DNA from: Faecalicatena contorta
GTDB taxonomy: Bacteria > Bacillota > Clostridia > Lachnospirales > Lachnospiraceae
Length of the DNA: 64,000 nt
Assembly: GCF_003149105.1 (NCBI RefSeq)
Contig: NZ_QGDS01000015.1
Coordinates: 36,444 to 100,443, forward strand
Direction: 5' to 3'
Positions 27,081 to 37,063 of this stretch are shown in pieces. Numbering within the stretch: position 1 is the first letter of the stretch; every line of letters starts with the position of its first letter. The position numbers were made by a program, and so were the translations under genes. Under the pieces are notes generated by a model. The model saw only the letters and a program-made list of their open reading frames with translations, was not told the DNA's origin and searched no databases.

Positions 27081-28700
27081 ATGACAAAAGTATTTCTTGT
27101 GGAAGATGAGATTGTTATCAGAAGCGGAATAAAAAACAGTATAGATTGGCAGAAAGAAGGATATGAGTTTTCAGGAGAGGCAAGCGACGGGGAACTGGCC
27201 TATCCGATGATACTGAAAGCAAAGCCTGACATTTTGATTACGGATATTAAGATGCCTTTTATGGATGGGCTGGAATTAAGCAAGATGGTAAAGGAAGCGC
27301 TGCCTGAGATTAAAATTCTGATTCTCAGCGGCTACAATGAATTTGAGTATGCGAAGGAAGCGATACATATTGGAGTAGCAGACTATCTGCTCAAGCCCAT
27401 TTCATCCGCCAAGCTTCTGGAGGCTCTTGGGGGTATCGCGAAGCAGATTAAGCAGAAGAGGGAAGAGCAGAGCCTCAAAGAGCAGTATCAGCGTGATAAT
27501 CAGGAATATATCGAGAATGAAAAAGTGAAGCTGTTCACGGCACTGGCAGCAGGCAATATCTCCATGGGCGATGCAGTAAATGAGGCAAAAGCCCTGGGTA
27601 TGGACTTAAGTGCACAGGTGTACAATGTCATGCTGTTTAAGGTTTCGATGAGACTCAATGATTACCAGTCGCCGGAACAGGCAATGGATGTTTTTGGTGA
27701 AATAGAAGATGTGAATCATGCCGTACCGGGCACATTTTTCTTTAGGCGGGGAGTGGAAGGCTGGGCATTTCTTGTGACAGCGGAGACAGAAGATAACGGG
27801 CGCGAAAAGATGGGGCATTTGAAAAAATATCTCTTTTCTGTAATGGAAAAATACCTTGAAATTGAATATTTTGGGGGGATCGGTGAGCCTGTGCGGCGCA
27901 TCAGGGAATTGGGCAGTTCTTATGAAAAGGCTGGAATTGTTTTCTCAACCCGCTTTGTGAATGATTCCAGGCAGATACTGGACTTGAATGATATTCGGAT
28001 TCTGCATGAAAAAAGTACGATTAATGTGCAGAGCCTGGATTTGATGGATAGAAACCGTACATTAATGGATAAGTTTTTGGTGAAAGGGAATCTGGAAGAG
28101 GTGGAAAGTTTTATTACTGCTTATTTTGAAGAGATGCCTAAGGAAAATCTGGAGTCTTCACTGATGCGGCAGTACATTACTATGGATATGTATATTGTTG
28201 CGGGGGCATTTTGCGACAGGCTTGGAATACCAAAGGAAGAACGTACTAAAGACGCAGAGGAGCTGGAGAATGCACTGCGCATGATGACTACTGCCCAGGG
28301 GGTGCATAAGTATGTAAGGCAGCTGCTGAAAAATACGATTGAACGGCGTGATATCGTCAGTGGCAGCAGGTATTCGGATATTATTGAAACGGCAAAGGAT
28401 TATATTGCTAAAAGCTATATGTCGGACGAGGTGTCTTTAAATACGGTAGCCGCTGCCGTGAATATGAGTCCCAGCTATTTTAGTTCTGTATTCAGCAGAG
28501 AAGTAGGAAAGACATTTGTAGAATATCTGACAACTGTGCGTATGGATAAGGCAAAAGAACTACTAATGTGCTCACCACTGAAAACCTCAGAGATTGGCTA
28601 TGAAGTTGGTTATAAGGATCCGCACTATTTCAGTTATATATTTAAGAAAACGCAAAATTGTTCTCCCAAGGACTACAGGCAGAGAGGAAAGAGGGGATAG
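27081..28700 (+). CDS. YesN-type response regulator (receiver + AraC DNA-binding domain)
   Basis: 539 residues. N-terminal receiver with phospho-acceptor Asp in ILITDIKMPFMDG, a long middle region, and a C-terminal AraC domain (LNTVAAAVNMSPSYFSSVF; TSEIGYEVGYKDPHYFSYIF). The start follows AAAGGAGGAGG. It pairs with the histidine kinase gene directly downstream and likely activates the ABC importer genes that follow. This RR-HK-sugar ABC order is common in Lachnospiraceae. Confidence 0.9.
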   Translation: MTKVFLVEDEIVIRSGIKNSIDWQKEGYEFSGEASDGELAYPMILKAKPDILITDIKMPFMDGLELSKMVKEALPEIKILILSGYNEFEYAKEAIHIGVADYLLKPISSAKLLEALGGIAKQIKQKREEQSLKEQYQRDNQEYIENEKVKLFTALAAGNISMGDAVNEAKALGMDLSAQVYNVMLFKVSMRLNDYQSPEQAMDVFGEIEDVNHAVPGTFFFRRGVEGWAFLVTAETEDNGREKMGHLKKYLFSVMEKYLEIEYFGGIGEPVRRIRELGSSYEKAGIVFSTRFVNDSRQILDLNDIRILHEKSTINVQSLDLMDRNRTLMDKFLVKGNLEEVESFITAYFEEMPKENLESSLMRQYITMDMYIVAGAFCDRLGIPKEERTKDAEELENALRMMTTAQGVHKYVRQLLKNTIERRDIVSGSRYSDIIETAKDYIAKSYMSDEVSLNTVAAAVNMSPSYFSSVFSREVGKTFVEYLTTVRMDKAKELLMCSPLKTSEIGYEVGYKDPHYFSYIFKKTQNCSPKDYRQRGKRG

Positions 28701-28702
28701 GG

Positions 28703-30202
28703 ATGAATACACAGAAAAAGATTTTATCTCTAAATAAGCGGATTGCACTTATTCCCTGCTCGGTTTTTATTCCAATGCTGTTAGTAGTCATTTACCTGGT
28801 AGTAACTTTGCTGAAATCAGCGGATGCATACAGTGCAATTACGGAAAGCGTTTCTTATGCCAACTTCTATTCAAAAGAGTTCAAAGAGCGCATGGATTAC
28901 AGCATGTATCTGGCATTTATCAGCAATAAGACAACAGAGGAGCTGGGAGACGGCAAAACGACGGTTAATGGGGTTGTGACAGTTGACCCATATAAATATA
29001 TAGATGAACTTTCCGGTGTCTGCGATGAATTATCTGATATGGCCACAGCATCTATTAATAAGAAAAAGATTATACAGGTTAATAACAGTCTGAAGTCTCT
29101 CAGAAAATGTGTGACCGAGCTGGAGCGCATGATTATGGACAGCAGCAGTACTTATGAAGAGAAACAGGCATATTGGGATGAAAATATAAGTGGAAACAGC
29201 GGACTGACTCAGTTGATCCAAGGAGCATTACAGGAGTATGTCTACAATGAAACGAAAAATTTTGAAGCAGCAAAAAATGAGTTAAGGAAGAAGACGGGAC
29301 AAGCTGTGGAACTTACGGTTTTTGCATTATGTATTACTGTAGTAATTGTGGCAGGGTTATCGGTCATGACAGTACAAAGCGTTACCCGTCCTATAAAAAA
29401 GCTGTGTTCCCAGACCAGAAAAGTAGCCAGGGGAGACTTTACGGCTAAGACAAAGATTGAGACTGTAGATGAGATAGCAGTACTCACAGACAGTTTTAAT
29501 GATATGACAGCGGAAATCGGTATATTAGTTGAGGATATTAAAAAGAAGGAAAAGAATCTCCGGATGACAGAATCAAAACTTATGCAGGCACAGATTAACC
29601 CGCATTTCCTATATAATACGCTGGACACCATTATGTGGCTGGCAGAAGAGAAAAAGACAGACGATGTTGTGACTATGGTAAATTCTCTGTCCGAATTTTT
29701 CCGGACGACACTGAGCAGGGGAAAAGATTACATTACAGTAAAAGAAGAAAAATCCCACGTGGAGAGTTATCTTGAAATCCAGCAGTTCAGATATCAGGAT
29801 ATTATGGATTTTGAAATTGACATGGCGGAGGAGATTTATCCTTATATGATTCCGAAGCTGACACTTCAGCCGTTAGTGGAAAATGCCCTGTACCACGGAA
29901 TTAAGAAAAAAAGAGGGAAGGGGCTTATTCGGATTACCGGATGGAAAGATGGCGGACGGATCTATATCAAAGTATCAGATAATGGAATCGGCATGAGCCG
30001 GGAGGCATTGGATAAGCTTCGCAGGAGCACATATGGCATTCATATTGAAGATGATGAAGGCGGTTTTGGGCTGGCGAACGTAAACCAGCGCCTGCAGTAT
30101 TATTACGGTGAGGAATATGGGGTATTCTTTGAAAGTAAGGAGAATGAGGGGACAGAGGCTACTATTATCATCCAGGCAAAAAATATTACCCCTTTTTCGT
30201 AA
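28703..30202 (+). CDS. YesM-type sensor histidine kinase
   Basis: About 499 residues: N-terminal membrane segment (about 12-35), extracytoplasmic sensor, second membrane segment (about 205-228), HAMP domain, the His_kinase motif QAQINPHFLYNTLDTIMWL (His phospho-acceptor) and a HATPase with LVENALYHGIKKK. The frame is open from 28658, but GAGAGGAAAGAGGGG before ATG 28703 fixes the start. It senses extracellular sugar, or the loaded binding protein, for the downstream ABC system (inference). Confidence 0.9.
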   Translation: MNTQKKILSLNKRIALIPCSVFIPMLLVVIYLVVTLLKSADAYSAITESVSYANFYSKEFKERMDYSMYLAFISNKTTEELGDGKTTVNGVVTVDPYKYIDELSGVCDELSDMATASINKKKIIQVNNSLKSLRKCVTELERMIMDSSSTYEEKQAYWDENISGNSGLTQLIQGALQEYVYNETKNFEAAKNELRKKTGQAVELTVFALCITVVIVAGLSVMTVQSVTRPIKKLCSQTRKVARGDFTAKTKIETVDEIAVLTDSFNDMTAEIGILVEDIKKKEKNLRMTESKLMQAQINPHFLYNTLDTIMWLAEEKKTDDVVTMVNSLSEFFRTTLSRGKDYITVKEEKSHVESYLEIQQFRYQDIMDFEIDMAEEIYPYMIPKLTLQPLVENALYHGIKKKRGKGLIRITGWKDGGRIYIKVSDNGIGMSREALDKLRRSTYGIHIEDDEGGFGLANVNQRLQYYYGEEYGVFFESKENEGTEATIIIQAKNITPFS

Positions 30203-30352
30203 AAAATCCTATTCCTGCCTGCAATACAACTTTAAAATCTTAAAATATCATAAAAAAGTAAAATGATAGTCTGTTTCTTATTTTTTATAAAATCTGTAAG
30301 ATATAACCAAGATGATTGAAACACAGACAATCAAAAAAGGAGGATTTATAAA

Positions 30353-31417
30353 ATGAAAAAAAGGATATTGACAGCGTTTATGTGTGTTGCAATGTCAGCG
30401 GCATTAGTAGTAGGATGTGGAACAAAAGGAAACACAGGTGATGCAGAAACAACGGATACAGGAAGTGACAGCGGAAACAGTGTTATTACGGTAGGGTTTT
30501 CACAAGTTGGTGCAGAGTCAGACTGGCGTACTGCAAACTCACAATCTATGAAGAATACATTCAGCAAGGAAAATGGGTATGATCTGATTTTTGATGATGC
30601 ACAGCAGAAACAGGAGAATCAGATTACAGCAATCCGTAACTTCATACAGCAGGAGGTTGATTACATAGTATTGGCTCCGGTAACAGAGACGGGATGGGAT
30701 ACCGTATTACAGGAAGCAAAAGATGCAGACATCCCGGTTATCATTGTAGACCGTATGGTAGACGTTTCCGATGACGATTTATTTACAGCATGGGTCGGTT
30801 CAGACTTCGAACTGGAAGGTAAGAAGGCATGTGCATGGCTGAACGCTTATGCAGAAGCAAAGGGCATGAAAGAAGTTAACATTGTAGATATCCAGGGAAC
30901 AATCGGTGCTTCTGCCCAGATCGGACGTACAAAAGGTCTGGAAGATGCAGTAAAGGAGTACGGATGGAATCTGCTGGCATCACAGTCCGGTGAGTTTACA
31001 CAGGCAAAGGGTCAGGAAGTTATGGAATCAATGCTGAAGCAGTATGATAACATTAATGTCGTATACTGCGAGAACGATAACGAAGCTTTCGGTGCAATTG
31101 ATGCAATTGAGGCAGCTGGCAAGACAGTTGGCCCTGACGGAGATATTCTTGTTATGTCATTTGACTCAACAAATGCGGGGCTGACAGATACATTAAGTGG
31201 AAAAATCATTCTTAATACAGAGTGTAATCCACTTCATGGACCACGTGTAGAAGAAATCATCCAAAAGCTGAAAGCTGGCGAGACACCTGACAAGCTTGCA
31301 TATGTAGACGAAGGAATCTTCTCACATGGGGCTGATGTAGCATCTGTAACAGTAGACGGAAAAGACTACGCAGTAACGGAAGTAACGGAGGACGTAATCT
31401 CACAGCGTGCATACTAA
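30353..31417 (+). CDS. ytfQ: sugar ABC transporter substrate-binding lipoprotein, galactofuranose (YtfQ)-like
   Basis: 354 residues with a lipoprotein signal (lipobox ALVVGCG, lipid Cys about 23) and a Ser/Thr/Gly-rich linker, then a periplasmic-binding type I fold. Stretches GAESDWRTANSQS, DYIVLAPVTETGWD, VIIVDRMV and WVGSDFELEGKKA follow the YtfQ galactofuranose-binding subgroup. The ribosome site AAAAGGAGG is strong. The attenuator after it probably gives more binding protein than transporter. Other furanose sugars cannot be excluded. Confidence 0.87.
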   Translation: MKKRILTAFMCVAMSAALVVGCGTKGNTGDAETTDTGSDSGNSVITVGFSQVGAESDWRTANSQSMKNTFSKENGYDLIFDDAQQKQENQITAIRNFIQQEVDYIVLAPVTETGWDTVLQEAKDADIPVIIVDRMVDVSDDDLFTAWVGSDFELEGKKACAWLNAYAEAKGMKEVNIVDIQGTIGASAQIGRTKGLEDAVKEYGWNLLASQSGEFTQAKGQEVMESMLKQYDNINVVYCENDNEAFGAIDAIEAAGKTVGPDGDILVMSFDSTNAGLTDTLSGKIILNTECNPLHGPRVEEIIQKLKAGETPDKLAYVDEGIFSHGADVASVTVDGKDYAVTEVTEDVISQRAY

Positions 31418-31430
31418 AAAATGAATAGAC

Positions 31431-31484
31431 TGGCGTGGTAGAGAACAGGGGCAGATTTACCTGACATACTGCCACGCCATTTTT
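31431..31484 (+). terminator. partial terminator/attenuator between binding protein and ABC genes
   Basis: TGGCGTGGTA pairs with TGCCACGCCA (one mismatch) and is followed by TTTTTG. Its place after the first gene fits differential expression within the operon. Confidence 0.7.
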
Positions 31485-31558
31485 GTGCTCAAAATCAGAG
31501 TGCATCGGAATGAATTTTCAGACACATTCCAGGAAAATGAGAAAGAGGTGAACCCAAA

Positions 31559-33085
31559 ATGGAAAATAATACCGTGTTGACAATGAGAGATATCTCGAAG
31601 ACATTTCCCGGAGTAAAAGCTCTGCAGCATGTGGACTTTACATTGAGGAAGGGTGAGATTCATGCACTGATGGGAGAAAATGGAGCCGGAAAATCCACAC
31701 TGATTAAGGTGCTGACTGGGGTGCATGACTTTGAATCCGGCGAAATCAGAATAGATGGGGGTGAGGGAGCAGTAGTGAACCGTTCTCCCCAGGATGCTCA
31801 AAACATGGGCATCAGTACAGTTTATCAGGAAGTGAACCTATGCCCGAATCTAAGCGTAGCTGAGAATCTGTTCATAGGCAGGGAGCCGAGAAAAGCAGGG
31901 ATGATAGACTGGAGAACAATGAATAAAAAATCAACTGGGATATTGAAGGAGTTGAATATAGATGTATCAGCTACCCAGAACCTGGAGGAATGTTCCATTG
32001 CAAATCAGCAGATGATTGCCATTGCAAGGGCGGTTGATATGAAGTGTAAGGTATTGATATTGGATGAGCCTACTTCATCACTGGATGATGATGAGGTGGA
32101 AAAATTATTTACCTTAATGAAGAAATTGAAAAATGAAGGTGTTGGAATTATATTTGTCACCCATTTCCTGGAGCAGGTATATGCGGTTTGTGACAGAATT
32201 ACAGTCCTCAGGAATGGCGAACTGGTTGGGGAATATGCAATTAAGGACCTCCCACGTGTCATGCTGGTTGCTAAGATGATGGGAAAAGATTTTGATGACC
32301 TGGCAGATATCAAGAATATGGACGGAGAAAAGGACTACCGGAATGCGGAACCGGTCATTGATGCAAAAGGTATTGGCAGGAAGGGGGCAATCAAGCCATT
32401 TAATCTGAAAATCCGTAAGGGGGAAGTGATTGGGCTGTCCGGACTGCTTGGCTCCGGCCGGTCTGAACTGGTGCGGGCAATTTATGGTGCGGATAAGCCA
32501 GACAGTGGTACGTTGGAAGTGGGTGGAAAGCCTGTAAAAATCAACTCCCCGATAGATGCTATGAAAAAGGGGATGGCATATCTGCCGGAAGACAGGAAGA
32601 GAGATGGAATTATCGCTGATTTGTCTGTACGTGAAAATATTATAATCGCCCTGCAGGCAAAACGAGGAATGTTCAAGCCGATGAGCCGGAAAGAGATGGA
32701 AGAGGCGGCTGATAAATATATTAAATTACTCCAGATTAAGACGGCAAGCCGGGAGACACCAATTAAGAGCCTGTCAGGAGGTAACCAGCAGAAAGTGATT
32801 ATCGGCAGATGGCTTCTGACAAATCCGGAATACCTGATCTTGGATGAGCCTACCAGAGGTATTGATATTGGAACGAAAACAGAGATTCAGAAATTAGTGC
32901 TTGATTTGGCTGCCCAGGGGATGACTGTGACCTTTATTTCTTCTGAGATAGAAGAAATGCTCCGTACCTGTTCACGTATGGCAATCCTGCGTGATGGAAA
33001 AAAGGTTGGAGAGCTGGAAGGCAGCGAACTGTCACAGGATGGCATTATGAAAGCAATTGCTGGAGGTGAACATGAGAATGAATAA
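31559..33085 (+). CDS. ytfR: sugar ABC transporter ATP-binding protein (two ABC domains), YtfR-like
   Basis: 508 residues with two nucleotide-binding domains. The first has Walker A GENGAGKST, a degenerate signature and Walker B ILDEPTSSLDDD. The second has GLLGSGRSEL (degenerate Walker A, as usual for this family), SGGNQQKV and LILDEPTRGID. It powers the two membrane proteins that follow. The ribosome site AAAGAGGTG is acceptable. The frame overlaps the next gene's start region by a few codons. Confidence 0.92.
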   Translation: MENNTVLTMRDISKTFPGVKALQHVDFTLRKGEIHALMGENGAGKSTLIKVLTGVHDFESGEIRIDGGEGAVVNRSPQDAQNMGISTVYQEVNLCPNLSVAENLFIGREPRKAGMIDWRTMNKKSTGILKELNIDVSATQNLEECSIANQQMIAIARAVDMKCKVLILDEPTSSLDDDEVEKLFTLMKKLKNEGVGIIFVTHFLEQVYAVCDRITVLRNGELVGEYAIKDLPRVMLVAKMMGKDFDDLADIKNMDGEKDYRNAEPVIDAKGIGRKGAIKPFNLKIRKGEVIGLSGLLGSGRSELVRAIYGADKPDSGTLEVGGKPVKINSPIDAMKKGMAYLPEDRKRDGIIADLSVRENIIIALQAKRGMFKPMSRKEMEEAADKYIKLLQIKTASRETPIKSLSGGNQQKVIIGRWLLTNPEYLILDEPTRGIDIGTKTEIQKLVLDLAAQGMTVTFISSEIEEMLRTCSRMAILRDGKKVGELEGSELSQDGIMKAIAGGEHENE

Positions 33086-34145
33086 GAGATTTGATATAAA
33101 AAAGATTACGGGCATGCGTCTGTTTATGCCGCTTGTATGCCTGCTGGCAGTATTATTGATTAATGTCATAACGACACCGGGATTTTTTAAAATATCCGTG
33201 AATAATGGCGTTTTGTATGGCTATATCATTGATGTTATTAACCGTGCATCAGAACTTGTCGTACTTGCAGTTGGCATGACACTTGTAACAGCAGCTTCCG
33301 GCGGGCAGGATATTAGTGTAGGTGCAGTTATGGCTGTGGCAGCGGCAATTTGCTGTCAGATACTGTCAGGCGGCGATGTATCTACAAATTCATTCCAGAA
33401 CCCATTTGTACTTGCAGCTATTGTATCACTTCTCGGAGCAGCACTGTGCGGTGCATTTAATGGATTTCTTGTTGCAAGGCTGAATATACAGCCTATGGTT
33501 GCAACATTGATTCTTTTTACAGCAGGCCGCGGGATTGCACAGCTGATTACAAAGGGGCAGATTACATATGTTCGTGTGGAAAGTTACAAGTTATTGGGAG
33601 GCTATATTGGAAAATGCCCAATCCCAACGCCAATATTTGCCGCGGTTATTGTCATCGGTATTATACATTTTATATTGAAAAAGACAGCTCTTGGCTTATA
33701 CATAGAGAGTGTAGGCATCAATGCGACAGCATCAAGGCTGGTGGGACTGAATTCTACTATGATTAAATTCCTGACCTATGTTATCTGCGGATTCATGGCA
33801 GGAATTGCAGGGCTGATTGCATCAAGCCGTATTTATTCCGCGGATGCCAACAATATAGGGCTCAATCTGGAAATGGATGCTATCCTGGCAGTTGCCCTTG
33901 GCGGTAATGTACTTGGAGGCGGAAAGTTCAGCCTGATGGGATCTGTCATCGGTGCATATACAATTCAGGCATTGACCACCACGCTTTATGCAATGAATGT
34001 ATCTGCCGACCAGCTTCCGGTTTATAAAGCAATTGTAGTTGTTGTTATTGTAACATTGCAGAGTCCGGTCTTTAAAAAGGCTGTTGCAAACTTGAAGATA
34101 AAACGCAGCACAAAAAAACTTGCGGCGGAAGGAGGTAACCAATAA
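33072..34145 (+). CDS. ytfT: sugar ABC transporter permease, YtfT-like
   Basis: About 357 residues with 8-10 membrane segments of the RbsC/BPD_transp_2 family. Motifs include GGQDISVGAVMAVAAA and GGNVLGGGKFSLMGSVIGA. GGAGG at 33062-33066 supports ATG 33072, or 33078, rather than the upstream ATG 33057. It ends in a TAATG overlap with the second permease. The two permeases form a heterodimer in the YtfT/YjfF system. Confidence 0.9.
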   Translation: MRMNKRFDIKKITGMRLFMPLVCLLAVLLINVITTPGFFKISVNNGVLYGYIIDVINRASELVVLAVGMTLVTAASGGQDISVGAVMAVAAAICCQILSGGDVSTNSFQNPFVLAAIVSLLGAALCGAFNGFLVARLNIQPMVATLILFTAGRGIAQLITKGQITYVRVESYKLLGGYIGKCPIPTPIFAAVIVIGIIHFILKKTALGLYIESVGINATASRLVGLNSTMIKFLTYVICGFMAGIAGLIASSRIYSADANNIGLNLEMDAILAVALGGNVLGGGKFSLMGSVIGAYTIQALTTTLYAMNVSADQLPVYKAIVVVVIVTLQSPVFKKAVANLKIKRSTKKLAAEGGNQ

Positions 34146-35164
34146 TGAATAAGTTGAAAAACAGAACGAAATTAAATGGAAGCAGTTACCTGCTTATGAT
34201 TACGGTCCTTCTTTTTATTGTAATGTATACGGCGGGAATGATTGCATTTAGCGGAAAGGGATTTGCAAAGCCTCAGATGTTCCTGAACCTGTTTATTTCC
34301 AATGCCGGGCTTCTGGTAATTGCCATGGGACAGACAATCGTTATGATTACGGCGGGAATTGATATTTCTGTGGGTTCTGTGACTGCACTTGTGTGTATGG
34401 TCGTTGCCAATCAGATGGAAAACCATGGCGCAAATGCTTATGTGGCAGTGGCAATGGCCCTGGGGATTGGGCTGGCATTTGGCCTTGTGCAGGGATTCTT
34501 AGTTGCCTATCTGGATATCCAGCCATTTATTGTAACATTAGCGGGAATGTTCTTCGGAAGAGGAATGACCTCTATGATTAGTACAGAGATGATCTCTATC
34601 AAGAATGAAACATTTTTAAAATGGGCTAACTATAAGATTTACCTTCCAATTGGCTCTTATAGTAAGCGGGGAAATTTCCTGCCGGCCTATATCTATCCCA
34701 CGGTTGTGATTGCATTGATTGTGCTTGTAGTGATTATCGCAGTTATGAAATATACAAAGTTTGGCCGTTCTGTTTATGCTATTGGAGGGAATGCACAGAG
34801 CGCAATGATGATGGGGCTGAATGTCAGGAAGACAAAATTGAAAGCTTATCTGCTGGATGGATTTTTAGCGGGGCTTGGAGGCTACTTATTCTGTCTGAAT
34901 AGCTGCTCCGGATTCGTAGAGCAGGCAAAGGGGCTGGAAATGGATGCGATTTCATCGGCCGTTATTGGCGGTACACTGCTCAGCGGCGGTGTGGGTGCAC
35001 CGTTTGGGACGTTGTTTGGAGTGTTGATTAAGGGGACTATATCGAGTCTGATTACCACACAAGGAACACTGTCAAGCTGGTGGGTTAGGATTACATTGTC
35101 AGCACTGTTGTGTTTCTTTATCGTGCTGCAATCAGTATTCGCAAGTATGAAGAAAAAGAAATAA
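34145..35164 (+). CDS. yjfF: sugar ABC transporter permease, YjfF-like
   Basis: 339 residues, second RbsC-type permease with TAGIDISVGSVTALVCMV and GGTLLSGGVGAPFGTLFGV. Start and preceding stop overlap by one base, with GGAGG just before. It completes the four-gene galactofuranose-type importer. A bidirectional terminator follows at 35178. Confidence 0.9.
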   Translation: MNKLKNRTKLNGSSYLLMITVLLFIVMYTAGMIAFSGKGFAKPQMFLNLFISNAGLLVIAMGQTIVMITAGIDISVGSVTALVCMVVANQMENHGANAYVAVAMALGIGLAFGLVQGFLVAYLDIQPFIVTLAGMFFGRGMTSMISTEMISIKNETFLKWANYKIYLPIGSYSKRGNFLPAYIYPTVVIALIVLVVIIAVMKYTKFGRSVYAIGGNAQSAMMMGLNVRKTKLKAYLLDGFLAGLGGYLFCLNSCSGFVEQAKGLEMDAISSAVIGGTLLSGGVGAPFGTLFGVLIKGTISSLITTQGTLSSWWVRITLSALLCFFIVLQSVFASMKKKK

Positions 35165-35177
35165 AGGCCGGCATAAT

Positions 35178-35225
35178 AAAAGGTCTCCTAGGATTATTGA
35201 TTTTATCATAGAAGACCTTTTTAAT
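35178..35225. terminator. bidirectional terminator between ABC importer and PTS genes
   Basis: AAAAGGTCT pairs with AGACCTTTT, T-rich on both strands. The two operons converge here. Confidence 0.75.
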
Positions 35226-35231
35226 TTTTAT

Positions 35232-36290
35232 CTACGCTGTTTCCGCGCTTTTTTCTTCCGGCAGCGGTTTTTTCAATATTTTCAGCATCAAGGCTGTTAC
35301 GATTGAACCAGCCAGAATAGCTATTACGAACCAAATCCTGTTTCCGACAACTGGGAGTACGATAAATCCACCATGGGGAACGGGGCAGGTAACAGACCCA
35401 ATTGTTCCTATAATGGCACCGACCACATTTCCGATAATGGTTGCGGGATAAACCGCCTTCGGATCTTTCAGTGCGTAAGGAATTGCACCTTCCGTAATTC
35501 CCAGGCATCCCATGATGCCGACAGCAACACCATTTTCTCTTTCTTCAGGAGTATATTTGTTCTTTGCAATAAATGTGGAAAGGAAAATTCCAATCGGAGG
35601 TACTGCAACTAAGATTCTGAATATACCATTCGGTCCCATAACTCCTTCATTAATCAGAGCAAGTGTAAACATGGAAACTGCTTTTGTCACAGGTCCGCCA
35701 AAATCAATCTCTGCAAAGATTCCCATAAAGACTGCCATTCCATAGGAACTTGTCCCATTTAGATTGGTCATAAAATCAGTCAATGCTGTCATTAAGAAGG
35801 AAATCGGGATTGCTATGATGAAATAGTAAGCAAAACCTATAACAAGTACTGTAGTAACCGGAATGACAATGATTGGCATGATAGAACGGAACGCTTTCCC
35901 AACATTCAGCCCCTTCATCCACTTGACCATATATCCTGCAAGAAGACCCAGCAATAAGGCTCCGAGAAAACCGGACTTTACTTCATTTCCATTGATTACG
36001 ATTGCACTGTTGGCAATATATCCAAGAATAAATCCTGGAGTCAGACCCGGTTTACCGGAAACGGAATATGCAATGTAGCCGGAGAATACCGGAATCATTA
36101 AAGTCATACCCGCTTTTCCTAATTGGTTCAAATATGTCATCAATGCACCATTGGGCACCAGCCCGGTTTCTGTCTGCTGCGCTCCCAGCAACGAAATTGC
36201 CAGAAGTACCCCTCCTGCAACTACAATAGGCATCATGAAGGAGACACCGCTAAGCAGATGCTTTTGTAATTCCTTTAAAAACTTTTTCAT
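35232..36290 (-). CDS. PTS fructose-type EIIC membrane component
   Basis: 352 residues with 9-10 membrane segments. Fructose-family EIIC motifs are SGVSFMMPIVVAGGVL, PGFILGYIANS, LGALLLGLLAGY and GITEGAIPYALKDP. It forms the sugar channel of a separate-subunit PTS. Its start directly abuts the EIIB stop (36291). The linked KDPG/KDPGal-type aldolase suggests the substrate is a sugar or sugar acid degraded by an Entner-Doudoroff-like route (inference). Confidence 0.9.
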   Translation of the reverse strand: MKKFLKELQKHLLSGVSFMMPIVVAGGVLLAISLLGAQQTETGLVPNGALMTYLNQLGKAGMTLMIPVFSGYIAYSVSGKPGLTPGFILGYIANSAIVINGNEVKSGFLGALLLGLLAGYMVKWMKGLNVGKAFRSIMPIIVIPVTTVLVIGFAYYFIIAIPISFLMTALTDFMTNLNGTSSYGMAVFMGIFAEIDFGGPVTKAVSMFTLALINEGVMGPNGIFRILVAVPPIGIFLSTFIAKNKYTPEERENGVAVGIMGCLGITEGAIPYALKDPKAVYPATIIGNVVGAIIGTIGSVTCPVPHGGFIVLPVVGNRIWFVIAILAGSIVTALMLKILKKPLPEEKSAETA

Positions 36291-36605
36291 CTATTTTCCC
36301 TCCGCCAAAGCTACTGCACGATCTACTAACTGTGCAACCTTTGAGATTGCTTCATCAACATCTGTATTGATAATAGGTTTTCCTTCAAATCGTTCTTCTC
36401 CCTCAATTACAACACTGACTGCAAGAATGACTACGTCTGCACTGGCTACATCTTCCTCAGTCAGTTCATTCTCTATTCCAAGTCCACCCTGAGTCTCAAT
36501 CTTTACCTCAAAACCTCTTTTTTTGCATTCCCGTTCTAAGCACTCCTGCGCCATATATGTATGCGCGATTCCTGTTGGGCAAGCTGTAATTCCAATAATT
36601 TTCAT
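36291..36605 (-). CDS. PTS fructose-type EIIB component
   Basis: 104 residues with the phospho-cysteine loop ACPTGIAHTYMAQE near residue 9, the hallmark of fructose-family EIIB. It passes phosphate from EIIA to the incoming sugar. It abuts EIIC and lies 5 bases after EIIA. Length is that of a stand-alone EIIB domain. Confidence 0.92.
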   Translation of the reverse strand: MKIIGITACPTGIAHTYMAQECLERECKKRGFEVKIETQGGLGIENELTEEDVASADVVILAVSVVIEGEERFEGKPIINTDVDEAISKVAQLVDRAVALAEGK

Positions 36606-36610
36606 AATAT

Positions 36611-37063
36611 TTACCTCACTTTTTCATTAATATCGTTCATTAATTTGTAAATTTCTTCACTGGATTCTGCCGTTCCCAATTCTTCTCTGAAATTGTCATC
36701 TATCAGCTTTTTGCTGATTTCAGATAGAAATTGTAAATGTAAATTCCCGGCACTGGCCTCCGGTACGCCAATCAAAAATACCAGATTAACTAAGTTTTCA
36801 CTTCTGACATCCCATGAAAACTCTTCTTTTGTTCTTAAAAATGCGACAAATGGCTCTTTCACTCCATCACTTTTTCCGTGTGGTATTGCTACTTGAAAGC
36901 CTACAGATGTAGGCATTGTTTCTTCCCGGGCTTCTACTGCCTTTTGGTATGTCTCTTTATCATTTAAAAGACCCAGCGCATCTGCCCTATCAATAATCAG
37001 GCGTAATGCAGAATCTCTATCAGTAACATCACTATCTAAAAATATTAGCTCTTTCTTAATCAA
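36611..37063 (-). CDS. PTS EIIA component (mannitol/fructose family)
   Basis: 150 residues. Active-site histidine in QVAIPHGKSDGVK. The protein accepts phosphate from HPr. Its start overlaps the end of the regulator gene by 8 bases, so the order of transcription is regulator-EIIA-EIIB-EIIC. Confidence 0.92.
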   Translation of the reverse strand: MIKKELIFLDSDVTDRDSALRLIIDRADALGLLNDKETYQKAVEAREETMPTSVGFQVAIPHGKSDGVKEPFVAFLRTKEEFSWDVRSENLVNLVFLIGVPEASAGNLHLQFLSEISKKLIDDNFREELGTAESSEEIYKLMNDINEKVR